Part shown: piece by piece, positions 10,495-20,448 of the stretch
How the letters are laid out: each line of letters starts with the position of its first letter
Position numbering within the stretch: position 1 is the first letter of the stretch
Assembly (NCBI RefSeq): GCF_050624435.1
Contig: NC_134531.1
Span: forward strand, 250,742,812-250,806,811
DNA from: Tenrec ecaudatus
Lineage: Eukaryota > Chordata > Mammalia > Afrosoricida > Tenrecidae
DNA length: 64,000 nucleotides
Direction of reading: 5' to 3'
The notes under the pieces: generated by a model
What the model was told of the DNA's origin: nothing
Seen by the model: only the letters and a program-made list of their open reading frames with translations
Databases searched by the model: none
Position numbers and translations under genes: made by a program

Positions 10495-10605
10495 ATGGGA
10501 AAGAAGACACCCTTCCGGTACCTTTCAGCTGATGGGAAAGAAGACACCCTTCCGGTACCTTTCAGCTGATGGGAAAGAAGACACCCTTCCGGTACCTTTT
10601 AGCTG
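10495..10605. repeat. 37-bp tandem triplication
   Basis: Three nearly identical units (10495-10531, 10532-10568, 10569-10605), each containing 'acacccttccggtacc'. Only the last unit differs, near its end. Near-identity suggests a recent or still variable array. Confidence 0.95.
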
Positions 10606-10639
10606 CTGCGGGCGTGAGTGTGGTTGTGATGAACCCTAA

Positions 10640-10830
10640 TGATCAGGCCAACCACTCTAGGGTGGAAGAGCCATGAGATAGAAGGAGTCTGGGACCCTGA
10701 CTAGAACCAGCATGTGAAGCCCAAACTGCTTAAGCTTGGAACTCTGTGTCAAAGAGAAGTAAGCTGTCCTGTATAAGCTATTGTTATTTTAGGTCTTGGT
10801 TCTAGCACCTAACTAATGCAATAGGGGGTT
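10640..10830 (+). mobile_element. Possible MaLR-type LTR 3' end
   Basis: 'ccatgagatagaaggagtct' followed by 'gtataagctattgttatttt' resembles the 3' part of MLT1-like LTRs. It is weak and diverged. Confidence 0.3.
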
Positions 10831-10900
10831 GACAAGTTCTGAGATTTATGCAATGTCGGTCAAGAGATAAAAACAAGACAAGAAACATACTTTAAAGATA

Positions 10901-10906
10901 TTTAAT
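10901..10906 (-). terminator. COL8A1: Candidate distal COL8A1 polyadenylation signal (ATTAAA)
   Basis: ATTAAA on the minus strand is followed 15-40 nt on by GTATGTTTCTTGTCTTG, a plausible GU-rich downstream element. It ends the unique AT-rich stretch. Confidence 0.4.
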
Positions 10907-12160
10907 AAGACCTCTTTTTCTTTTCAAATCAGTACAAAAATTTAAATACAAAATTGATTTGCTAGTGACAAATCTCCACTCGATCATGGGAACTAAAATG
11001 AAAGTCACCAGTCTACTGCTCATAGTATTCTGTAAAATACTTGAGAATAGTCCCCCACTCCAGACATTCTTCTCCCCGTGGGAATGTCATACTGCACTAA
11101 TACTCTGTCTTTAAATAATGATAGGTTAGTCCATTTCCCATGGAAACGTTCTAGTTAAATAGGGATTGTAGCATTATCCCCAGAGTTGAGAACGCATGAT
11201 TGTTTCTCCTGTTTTTCACACAACGGTGTTAACATGATGTGCAACATTCAGAAGGGAAACACCAGATATATAATTACTTAAAACTCTTTTAAAAAATTAA
11301 ATGGAGTAATTCATTTAGTTCTGAGATTAGCACCATTGTAGAATACACAGTCTTTGGCATAAATTTTGCTCCTTTCCAATGTACAAGCTAGAAGCATATG
11401 CCTGATAGTTAATATGCACACATAAACATATATATATATAGGCAATTGCATAACAACCAATAAATAAGTTGGAAGCTACTTTGAAAAGGGCCATTTGGAT
11501 TAACTACCGAGACCATGTCTCTTCTGCTCGGTAGAAATGACAAGCCAAAGCATGTACAGATAAATGCAGTCTCACAAACCAGTTATCTGATTTTCTTCCT
11601 AGCCATTTCAATGAAGCTATTCAGCAGAAGGAGCCCAGTGAATCCACGTTGCCCCTCGGTCAGTCATCAGCCCCAAATCAGCATTCTCCTTACTCATTAC
11701 AAGACCAACTCAAAGGGTATTAGGCCACATAAATGCTACCAGCTTCAAAAACGAACGTCGGAACATTTTTTGATGGGAAAAAGTTTGTTATGTAATAGTG
11801 AATCCTGTATTAATAAACCCATTTCTCTTCTTAAAAAATTGAGACGAAATGGTACTCGAATATCCTATAAGTAGAAGACACAGGCCAAGAGGAGAGTTTT
11901 CTTGATGGTAAAAAAGGATTCTGATTGGACGTAGACACATTTCCAATACACCACATTTACCGGTGTGTTTTCCAACTGCGTCCATCTAATTTTGAGGAAA
12001 AGATGGGAGTCTATCACTGTAATCCCACCCCGTTTCCTCTCTTGGTCAAGGATGTCATCCGCAAGCAAACAGCAGACTTGGAATGGTTTCTTGGTTTTTA
12101 AAGCCAGATGAGATTACCTGCAGCTGTTAGTATGTGCCTAAGTGAAAAGCTGGAAAAAGA

Positions 12161-12166
12161 TTTATT
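12161..12166 (-). terminator. COL8A1: Candidate internal polyadenylation signal (AATAAA)
   Basis: A canonical hexamer on the gene strand about 2.4 kb past the stop. The downstream sequence is T-rich but not strongly GU-rich. Confidence 0.3.
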
Positions 12167-12643
12167 TCTCCTTTGCAAACATGTCTTGGGCCCAGCTGGC
12201 TCTCTCTTCAGGGCCGAATGGGAAGCAATTGAGAAAGCATGGGTGGTCACTGCCCTTTGACTTTCTGGTTTGCTCCTTTGCAGATTGCTTCCAAGACACA
12301 TCTCTTTAGAATGTCAGCACCTACACCAGGGAGCAGCACAACCAATTTCAAACTTTTACAAATGACCTTTTCAAATACAAATGTATTTTTCCTATGCCAT
12401 GCTGAAAACTTCTCTCCCAAATAAGGAATGGTTTGGATATTTAAAATTTTACTTTGGAGCTTCAGATGATGAGTCAACCCACAATTTACAGGGAATTGCC
12501 TTTAACATTTAAAAGCTACTGAGACATATCGACACGGCCTTCCTGGTTGAACCCTCATGGTGGTCCTGTGTAGGTGTCATCCAGCAGAGAGGAGAGGGCG
12601 GATTTTTATATTCATGTAAACCCAATGTGAACGGCTGTAGATA

Positions 12644-13020
12644 ATGGAAGGAGCTCTGGTGGGGCAGCGGTCAAAGCACTCGACTGCTCACTGGAAGGTT
12701 GTGGTTGGAACCCATCAGCCACTCTTTAAAGACTTGGAAACGCTAGATCAGCGGTTCTCAACCTGTGGGTTGCGGCCCTTTTTTTTTTTGGGGGGGGGTT
12801 GTCGAACACCCCTTTCACAGGGGTCACCCGATTCATAACAGTAACAAAATTACAGTGATGAAGTAGCAACTAAAATTATTTTATGGTTACTACAACATGA
12901 GGAACATGAGGGTCGCGGCTTTAGGAAGGTTGAGAATCACTGCTCTAGAGAGTCGCTCTACTCTGATCAGTAGGGTCACTGTGAGTCAGAAGCGTCTCCA
13001 AAGTGGTGGGCTTTGGTTTG
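12644..13020 (+). mobile_element. AfroSINE interrupted by a SPIN-like transposon
   Basis: The SINE head 'ggagctctggtggggcagcg' and anticodon-like part 'aagcactcgactgctcac' lead to 'gacttggaaacgctagat', then the hAT insertion (12749-12942). The SINE resumes at 'agagtcgctctactctgatc' and ends 'gtgagtcagaagcg' and 'gtgggctttggtttgg'. It is antisense to COL8A1. Confidence 0.85.
12749..12942. mobile_element. SPIN-like non-autonomous hAT transposon (194 bp)
   Basis: The left terminus is CAGCGGTTCTCAACCTGTGG and the right terminus on the other strand CAGTGATTCTCAACCTTCC, giving terminal inverted repeats that match at 14 of 16 positions. Internal blocks 'gattcataacagtaacaaaa', 'atgaagtagcaac' and 'attttatggtt' match what I know of SPIN/URR1-type elements. 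Flanking octamers CGCTAGAT and CTCTAGAG fit a decayed 8-bp hAT target duplication with a CTAG core. Confidence 0.85.
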
Positions 13021-13315
13021 GGGTGTATTGGTCATGATCATTCCACAAAACTGACGAGTTATAATCGAGGGAGGGATTTTTGCTTTAGTTTTTAATGTAA
13101 TAACATTCAAGTGTTTATAATAGCTGGGTCAGAGTAGAAATGACCTGGGGGGAAAAGAAGCTATTACAGACAGTAAAACTATTACGAGGGAAAGAAAAGA
13201 AAATGTATGAAGGGAGAGAAGTAATGCTGGCGCACAGAGGAGTCAACCACTACTCCTGTCTCCCCACTGGCTGGGAGGCTCCTGGAAGGGCCCTGTCTGA
13301 TGCTCCAGAAAATTG

Positions 13316-13586
13316 TCTGACCCAAGGGCTGATTGGCTTCCCCAGTCTGACCCACGGGCTGATTGGCTTCCCCAGTCTGACCTAAGGGCTGATTGGCTTT
13401 CCCAGTCTGACCCAAGGGCTGATTGGCTTCCCCAGTCTGACCCAAGGGCTGATTGGCTTCCCCAGTCTGACCCAAGGGCTGAACTGGCTTCCCCAGTCTG
13501 ACCCAAGGGCTGATTGGCTTCCCCAGTCTGACCCAAGGGCTGATTGGCTTCCCCAGTCTGACCCAAGGGCGGATTGGCTTCCCCAG
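13316..13586. repeat. 30-bp minisatellite, nine units
   Basis: Nine units start TCTGACC and end CCCCAG; eight are 30 bp and one is 31 bp. Seven contain CTGATTGGCT, whose complement AGCCAATCAG is a full NF-Y CCAAT-box consensus. Unit 6 has lost the core and unit 9 has one change (GCGGATTGGC). Open frames run through in several phases because the period is a multiple of three; they are not genes. Confidence 0.95.
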
Positions 13587-13844
13587 TCTTTTAGTGCAGC
13601 ACTGGGGCATGTCCGGTTCAGGGACCATATAAGGGCTGAGAAACCACCAATACCAGTTAACATCCCACATCTCCCCCAAGAGAAGCTCTTCGAGGGGTGA
13701 GTGAATGGAATGTCTGACTAGTATGGCCCTCGAATAATGTGAAAATCCAAATAGCCCTCGGCAGAAAACTGGTTCCCCACTTCTGCTTTAGGGAGTAAGA
13801 ATCGACTCAATGGCCATGGGGTCTTAGGTGGTGTCGAGGATTCT

Positions 13845-13998
13845 AACTTAGGAGGACCCATCAGAGTAGAACTGCTGCTAGAAGTTTTCCAAAGCAGATC
13901 ACCAGCCTTGTCTTCGCAGGTGCCTCTGAGTGGATTTGAACTGCCAACCTTCCAGCAGTAGCTGAGTGCTTAAATATTTGCACCACCTAAGGACTCTG
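13845..13998 (-). mobile_element. AfroSINE 5' part
   Basis: 'ggatttgaactgccaacctt' and 'gcaccacctaaggactct' are the complement of the SINE box B region and head. A separate sense tail ('gaatcgactcaatggccatg') lies just left at 13790-13830. Confidence 0.7.
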
Positions 13999-14125
13999 GA
14001 GAGAGACAAAATTTCTGAGCAGGGCTACCTTCATTAACTGACAGTCTCTTGATAAGGGAACAATACCCATTGGATAGTGTCATAGCTCCGGGGCCCTCAG
14101 CTTCTGCTGGGTACTCACAGCGATT

Positions 14126-14148
14126 CCCCCCACCCCCACCCCCACCCC
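14126..14148 (-). promoter_or_regulatory. COL8A1: G-quadruplex motif in the COL8A1 3' UTR
   Basis: On the gene strand four G runs of 4, 5, 5 and 6 are separated by single T residues. That is an ideal short-loop quadruplex pattern, 450 nt after the stop codon. Confidence 0.75.
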
Positions 14149-14449
14149 ACCTCAGAGAGTCTTCACCAATACCGAGAAAATTGTGTACGTAAATATGGTA
14201 GGTAATTGTTCTCATTTACGTATCTTTAAGCCCGGACTTGCAGATACTTGAACGTAAACAAGATGACTGCTCTTCCACACTGAACTGTGCTGACCCATCT
14301 GAAGGAGCGGGTTATCATGGGAACCTAAAACATACAGCGGCTAGGAGGATTCCGGTGGGCACCACACACGTGTGTCAGGATACAATACAGAAATCACATC
14401 ATTTTCAGTTACAAGCTGCTGCGCACAGGGCTGAGCATGCATTTTCATT

Positions 14450-14455
14450 TTTATT
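14450..14455 (-). terminator. COL8A1: Candidate proximal COL8A1 polyadenylation signal (AATAAA)
   Basis: A canonical hexamer on the minus strand about 140 nt after the stop codon, in the context GTACAAATAAAAATG. Use here would give a short 3' UTR lacking the repeats and the G-quadruplex. Confidence 0.4.
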
Positions 14456-14596
14456 TGTACACGACGGTCCAAATTGCCACTTAAGTAAACGCTTCCAACT
14501 TTATAAACATTTTGAAGCAGTTGTGTTTTCATTTGGATTTTTTTAGTGTGCCATCGTCGCTTTGCCCCTCCTCTTGAAGCTATCTCTTTCCTCCCT

Positions 14597-16503
14597 TCAC
14601 ATGGGATATAGTAAATATCCAGAGAAGGAGGAGTGCACGTACTGGCCGGCGTACAGCCCGGCCGCCTGCTCCGAGGGCATCTGCAGGAAGACGCGGTCCC
14701 CGGGCCGCAGCAGCAGCACCGCGCTCCCAGACGCCTGGTCCAGAAAGCCTTTCTTGTACTCGTCGTACGTGTACATCACGGGCTCGTTGTTCTGGAAGAG
14801 CGCCACCCACACGTTGCCCCCCTTGCAGTGCACGTGGTAGGCAAAGTAGTAGACGCCAGGGACCTCGCAAGTGAAGATGCCCGTCTGTGGGTTGTAATTC
14901 TGCCTGCCGTTGTACAGGAGCTTGTCAAACTTCACGGGCGCCCCCACGGGGGGGAAGGGCGAGGTCAGCTCCGCGGTGAAGGCGGGCATCTCGTAGGCCG
15001 GTCCTCCGTTCTTGCCTTTCTTGGCCCCGTAGGCATGGGGCGTTTTCACGCCATCGATGCCCAGCCCCATGTCTGGCAGATACTCTCCGTGAGGTGGTGG
15101 CGTCGGGGGCATCGCAGCCGGGGGCCCTGGGGGTCCTGGAGGGCCTGGGGGTCCCGGAAGACCAGGCTGGCCTTGAGGTCCTAGGGCACCAGGCTTCCCT
15201 GGGGGGCCATGAAGTCCTGCCATGCCGGGTTTCCCTACTCCCGGGAAACCTGGAGGCCCTGGGAGACCCGGTTCCCCTTTGGGGCCTGGAATGCCGGGTG
15301 GTCCAATGGGGCCACTGGAGCCTGTAATCCCTGGGATCCCTGGGGGCCCCTGTAAACCCTGTTCCCCTGGGATTCCTGGTTCTCCCTTAGGTCCCAGCAG
15401 TCCTGGTGCTCCAGGGAGCCCGGGTAAGCCTTTATGGCCTGCCTCCCCCTTGGGTCCTAGGGGGCCTGGCAAACCTCTCATACCTGGGGGCCCCACTTCA
15501 CCAAGGAAACCTGGCTTTCCCGGGAAGCCTTGAAGCCCGGGCTCACCCTTGGGGCCTGATGGTCCCTGAGGCCCCACAACCCCGCCTTCTCCTTTAGGTC
15601 CAGGAAAACCTATAACACCTGGGGGGCCCATAGGACCTGGGATGCCAGGTAGGCCTGGTTCTCCTGGAGGGCCTCCCATCCCAGGGGGACCGGCTGGTCC
15701 TTTCTCCCCTCTTGGCCCCAGGACCCCAGGGATTCCCCCTATGCCACGGTCCCCTTTGACTCCCGGGAAGCCTGGCTTCCCCATCCCTGGAAGGCCTGGG
15801 GGGCCGGGCAGCCCTGGCAGCCCTTGCTCACCTTTGCCACCTGGAAATCCGGGCTGGCCAGGGATTCCATCCTGGCCTGGTTTCCCAACACCAGGTATCC
15901 CAGGAGGCCCTTGAATCCCGGGGACCCCAGCAGGGCCTTGTGGTCCAGACTCTCCTGGAGGGCCTGGCTTTCCCAGGGGGCCCTGGGGTCCCGGAAAGCC
16001 CGTCACTCCTGGCTTGCCCACTCCCGGCAGTCCAACGGGGCCCGGTGGGCCGTGCGCCCCTGGAGGGCCTTTCAGCCCAGGCAGTCCTGGCATCCCGAAG
16101 CCCTTCTCACCTTTAGGACCCTGAAGGCCTGGGGGTCCTGGCGGCCCTTTGGGTCCGCGTTCACCCTTTGCTCCGGATGGCCCTGGCAACCCTGGCCCTC
16201 CCTGCTTTCCAATGCCAGGAAGTCCGTGGGGCCCCGGAGGTCCCTGTGGTCCTGGGATTCCCATGGGCCCACTCTCCCCCTTGGGTCCAATATCACCTTT
16301 AGCCCCAGGCATTCCCATGGCTCCTGGCTTTCCTGGCATTCCAGGCATCCCTGGCTTTCCAATTCCTGGATATCCCTGTGGCCCTGGTTTTCCTTTGATC
16401 CCAGGTATTCCATGGCCTGGTAAACCAGGGGGGCCAGGGGGACCTCTTGGACCAGGCTCTCCACGGGGACCTTGCTCCCCACGTAAGTTGGCTAATGGTA
16501 TTT
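14597..16503 (-). CDS. COL8A1: COL8A1 last coding exon: collagen helix and C1q-like NC1 domain of collagen alpha-1(VIII)
   Basis: This exon codes residues 110-744 of the short-chain, network-forming collagen of Descemet's membrane and vascular basement membranes. The chain trimerises in the ER through NC1 and is secreted into the matrix. The Gly-X-Y helix runs from about residue 118 to 571 with eight one-residue imperfections (forms such as GHG, GIG, GFG, GVG, GMG), the number I recall for alpha-1(VIII). NC1 is residues 572-744 (15118-14597), a C1q/TNF-like fold ending [10 protein letters not shown]; its proteolytic fragment is known as vastatin. The frame is uninterrupted to TGA at 14599-14597. 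The acceptor is a tandem CAG-GAG: using GAG starts the exon at 16503 (Lys-Glu-Ile junction, 744 residues), using CAG starts it at 16506 and adds one Gly. The NC1 coding part is far more CpG-rich than the helix part. COL8A2 is excluded by the NC2 and NC1 sequences. Confidence 0.97.
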
Positions 16504-18112
16504 CTCCTGCAGAAGAGAAAGAAAGGGACAGGGAGGCAGAAAAATCATACCGATTAGTTCAATGAAGGTATGGCATTCATGACTTAGTTCTGATGCATGC
16601 GCCTCTTTAGCAAGAAGAAAGATTGGGAACAATGTGGGGATCTTCCAGGATTGAATAAGGATTTAAAGGACAACCAAGCCGGCGTTCCTCTGACATCACT
16701 GGGGTATGGTGAGAAATAATACGATACAGCTGCGTTCTTCAGTGATAGCCAAGTAAAAAAGCAACAAAGCAGCATTTCCCCAAGTATATACTCGGGGATA
16801 TTAGGGTATGTTGACATGCAAATTTTGGAAAATTCATAGTAGCATAAAGAAAAATAATGCTATCATTCCACTACTCATTTATAAAAACTTCACGCTTATA
16901 TGAATTTCCATCTAGTGGATTTTAGATGTTTGTGTATATACATGTGTATTTTAACCAATGTTGGAGTCCTTCCCATTTAAATTTTTTCTCTGCTTAATGG
17001 TATAATTTTTGGCTAAGTAATGTTTTCTCACACGCTGAAAGCTAGAGTGACGTGGATGATGATGTTCTGTGATCTCAGGGAAGTGCGTTAATTTGAAAGT
17101 GCGTTATTTTGTTTGTAGTTTAATCACATCAATCCACATCCGTCTTCCAGAGTCAAAGAGATTTGCTTACATTCTTTAATGTGCTATAGGATTTCATGAA
17201 TCTCAAATATGAATCATATAATAAGAGATTATTTCTCATTTACAGATTTGGCTTCTACATAGGACAGTTGCATATGCTCTTTTAGGATGACAAAGTGTGT
17301 GGGTAAGGAAGAGAGCCGGATGTTGGAGCAGGGAGAGCTGACTTCTCTTCCTGGCCTTGACATGAGACCTTGAGGTTGTCCTTCAGCTACTGGCAGCTCT
17401 ACTTTCGTGTGTGTGCAGTGAGAACAGTGCACCCCTCCCACGAGATTAGGTCATGCAAATGAAAGGAAGTGTGCTTTTCTGAATCATTATTGGAAGTACT
17501 AAGCACCTGAGGTTAATTATGATCTGCCCTGCAGATGAACATCACTCTGTATATCCCATGCTACTAGGAGTTCAGGATAGCATGCAGAAGTGAAGTTTCT
17601 CTAGAAGCAGGAAATCCGAGTTCTGACTGGAGACTATGTTTTACTGTGCGCTGTGTCATTGGCGACGTTTTTGTAACCCACCCTGTGCTTTGATGTACTT
17701 GCTTAATAAATTAACACATAATGCCCTCTATAAACCACTTTCACTGCCTCTTCTTCACAGTTTCTTCCCTATAATGTTTGGGTATTGGTGCCCAATTTGA
17801 ATGGTCTCTACTCACAATGCATATATTGTTTTATTGTTAAAAAAAGAATAGAAAATTCTAGTGGCAAATCTAGTGCCAATGGTATGATTTTAACCAGTAG
17901 TAGAATCTTAGTTTGGACCACTGTATTTTTTTAAGCTACTGGCATTCTTCCCATTTGCTCCCTAGGACCCATCTGAATAAGAGAAGCAAGCCCCGAAACC
18001 AGACAAGCCATTCATAAAAGGATGGAGAGCAAATAAGCTCTCAAATCCCCTAAGTGAAATATTAGGCTGTCAGTAGAATAAAATTGGGAATACTCCTTAT
18101 ATGATTCTTGGA

Positions 18113-18302
18113 TGCTGTTGTGTGCCTTCAAGTCAATTCTGACTCACAGCAGCCCGATGTGACAGAGTAGAACTACTCCATAGGGTCCCGAGGCTATAAT
18201 CTATACGGGTCTTTTATTCGGTAGCGTCTCTGGCGGGGTTTGAGCCATCAACCTTTTGATTACTAGCTAAACACTTAACCAAGTGCCAACAGAATTCCTT
18301 CT
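18113..18302 (-). mobile_element. AfroSINE
   Basis: Complement of a nearly full SINE: 'cttcaagtcaattctgactc', 'acagagtagaactactccat', 'tttgagccatcaaccttttg' and 'cacttaaccaagtgcc' in order. It is sense relative to COL8A1. Confidence 0.85.
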
Positions 18303-18429
18303 TTTATGTTCAAGTCGTTATTATAGTGCGATTCGGGCATGTTCTTTCTAACCAGAAAATTGCAACTATGCTTTATAGAGGGAACATCTGGGGCAGCCAC
18401 CAATTGTCCAATCCAACCATAGTAGTTTC

Positions 18430-18880
18430 TATTGCCTCACAAGCATGGGAATGCTGGACAATCTGCAAGGGAGAGCAGAGAAGCACTGATGCCTTTGTAT
18501 GATGGTGCTGGCGAAGGATCCTCCTATCGAATGTGCCATGAGCTGCTAGGCGAAAGCACACATTGTCTTGGAACAAGGAGGTTCAGAATGCTCCTTAGAC
18601 ATGAGGTCGTGAGCCCTGGTCTCACACCCATGGGACACGTCATCAGGAGAGACCAGTCTCTGGAAAAGGGCATCCTGTTTCGGGAAGTAGAGGGTCAGGG
18701 AAACAGAAAGGCCCTGAACAAGATGACTGGCACCGTGGCTGCCCAATGGCTCAAACAGGATGGCGATTGTGAGGCTGGCACAAACCCAGGCAGTGTGTGT
18801 TTTGTTCTGTTGCACACAGTGTCATTAGGAACCCGAACCAACTCAACAGCACCTAATAACAACAAACACATCTGTCTTAT
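18430..18880 (+). mobile_element. RTE-type LINE, 3' fragment
   Basis: 'gacatgaggtcgtgagccct', 'cagtctctggaaaagggcat' and 'caccgtggctgcccaatggc' lead to 'ccgaaccaactcaacagcac' and a (TAA)(CAA)-like tail. This is the end of the RTE ORF and its 3' terminus. Frames are broken. Confidence 0.8.
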
Positions 18881-19658
18881 TCTTTAAGATCGTGCCTTAC
18901 TCTTTATGAATCCCTGGGGTCCAGGATGGTGCCTAGACCCTGCTCTTTTCTTCCTGGGAGTACCTGGAAAGCTGTTAAAGAACTTAGGGTGCTTTAGCAT
19001 GTATTCAGCATTTTTTGTTTATCTTATGTCGATTCTCTGGGCAACCTTATTTTGCAGGTGAAGAAAGGTAGGCTCAGAGAATTTGTTTCTAACATTCTCA
19101 TTCCTGACATCTAGTGCTTCTTTGCTAATTCCAGGGGTTCTCCAGAGTTGGAGCTGCCGGCTTGAAGCTGTGGCCTCTCTTTCCTGCAGGAGGATTGCTT
19201 ACTCTGATATAGCTACCTGCCTACAGGTGTTCTGAGCAACCGCATGCATTCTCTTCTTCCCTTTTAAAGACATCAGGTCTTTGCAGCATTGTTCTCCTAG
19301 TTCAGAAGACTGACCTGTCAGTTTTGGAGATTTTGGTGTGGTTTTTTTTTTTCTCACTGCTCTCTCCCTCAGAACCTGGCCCAGAGTCTAGCCCCTGAAT
19401 CAATGCTCATTCAGTTATTGCTGAACATTTGAACAAATGAATACTGAGGAAATAAATTATTTGTTATTAAAATATTTTGTTTCATTGGATACAATTGAAA
19501 TTTCATGGCAAAACTAAAATAATAATTCCATCTTTTTTTTTCTTTAGGGTTTGAACAGAGCAGTAGTGTCAGGTCAGTGGTAGAATTCTTATGTTCCTTT
19601 TTCTTTTCTTTCTTTTTCTTTTTCCCCCCTTGTGTTTCTTAAGGGAGAACATGGTTCC

Positions 19659-20160
19659 ATTCTGTGGTGGTTAGATTTTATGTCAACTTGAACCTGTGTG
19701 GAAAGTGTATGGGTGGACTCAACCCTGTCAGTCAGGTAATGCCCACATGGGGGTGTAGTCTTTTTATCAGAGAGACAGTGAGACATTTTCTCTCTCACCT
19801 TTCACCTTCTTCTTCCACTAGGACTCTGTGTCCACCTCCAGGGGTGGCCCCTTGTGGGCCAATGACCTGGAGTGCTGTCCGTGTCCTGCCATCTTCCTAC
19901 GGACCTTGGATCCATGTGACTCTGAGCCTACCCCGCTCCTGCTTCCCACTTCAACTTTCTGTATCATTGACCTGCAGCTATGTGAGTCTGACCCATGGAC
20001 TTGAGATGGACTGGGCTGGGAGGCCTTCTGAATATAAAGTTATTTCATATGTACAAATATGTATGTGTGTGTATATATGTATATATATGTATGTGTATAT
20101 ATACATACATACATACACATATGTCACTGGTTTAGTTTTCCAGACAACCAGCCTAACACA
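19659..20160 (+). mobile_element. R2 repeat, copy 2, with internal TATG microsatellite
   Basis: It begins TGTGGTGGTTAG and ends 'cagcctaacaca'. A TATG/TATA/CATA tract at 20050-20123 is partly self-complementary. Confidence 0.55.
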
Positions 20161-20448
20161 GTTTCGGACTATGCACCTCATGCACAGCCATTCATTTGCT
20201 AGTCAAGGCATGTGTGTGTTGCTGTGATACAAGACAGGTTTCAGCATAACAATATGATTCACATGTACTTGGGGCCCTCACGGGGCCACCCTGAAGGCCG
20301 TTAAGAATAGCAAAGCCTTTGATAGTCTACTCAGAAATAGCAGCAACAAGTGCTGAAGTGAAATTTTCCACAATTTAGGTCCCTCCTTTGATCTCGTAAT
20401 TTAAGATTTTGGAAAACGGAGCTTTTAAACAAAACAGGACTATGTTAC

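Larger units (their letters stand above)
10880..14596 (-). other. COL8A1: Probable COL8A1 3' UTR
   Basis: This lies directly after the COL8A1 stop codon on the minus strand. The first 400 bp and the stretch 10880-12560 look unique and AT-rich, as expected of a mammalian 3' UTR. Between them lie lineage-specific insertions: a SINE with a SPIN transposon, a 30-bp minisatellite, and SINE pieces at 13775-13998. An early AATAAA sits at 14455-14450, an internal one at 12166-12161, and an ATTAAA at 10906-10901 is followed by a T/GT-rich stretch. A short (about 150 nt) and a long (about 3.7 kb) UTR are therefore both plausible. The distal end is inferred, not proven. Confidence 0.55.
16507..20448 (-). 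other. COL8A1: COL8A1 intron between the two coding exons
   Basis: A phase-1 GT-AG intron of 3.9 kb. The donor is AAAG|GTAACA (junction 20449/20448), and the acceptor a TTTCTCTTCTGCAG tract ending at 16507. It contains an antisense SINE (18113-18302), an RTE 3' fragment (18430-18880), an R2 repeat (19659-20160) and otherwise unassigned AT-rich sequence, including 16507-18110 and 18880-19655, where I see no gene. Confidence 0.9.

Noticed and set aside
11515..11874. 119-residue plus-strand open frame within the COL8A1 3' UTR region
   Set aside because: No family resemblance, composition like the surrounding non-coding DNA, and antisense to the inferred UTR.
13182..13679. 165-residue open frame with a repeated Gly-Lys-Pro-Ile pattern across the minisatellite
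   Set aside because: The repeat period is 30 bp, so several frames stay open on both strands. There is no family resemblance, and the stretch is explained by the tandem repeat.
14633..16565. Long open frames on the plus strand opposite the COL8A1 helix, some rich in Gly-Pro
   Set aside because: They are antisense shadows of Gly-X-Y coding DNA: the complement of GGN-CCN codons also reads as Gly and Pro. The minus frame alone matches COL8A1 and ends in the C1q domain.
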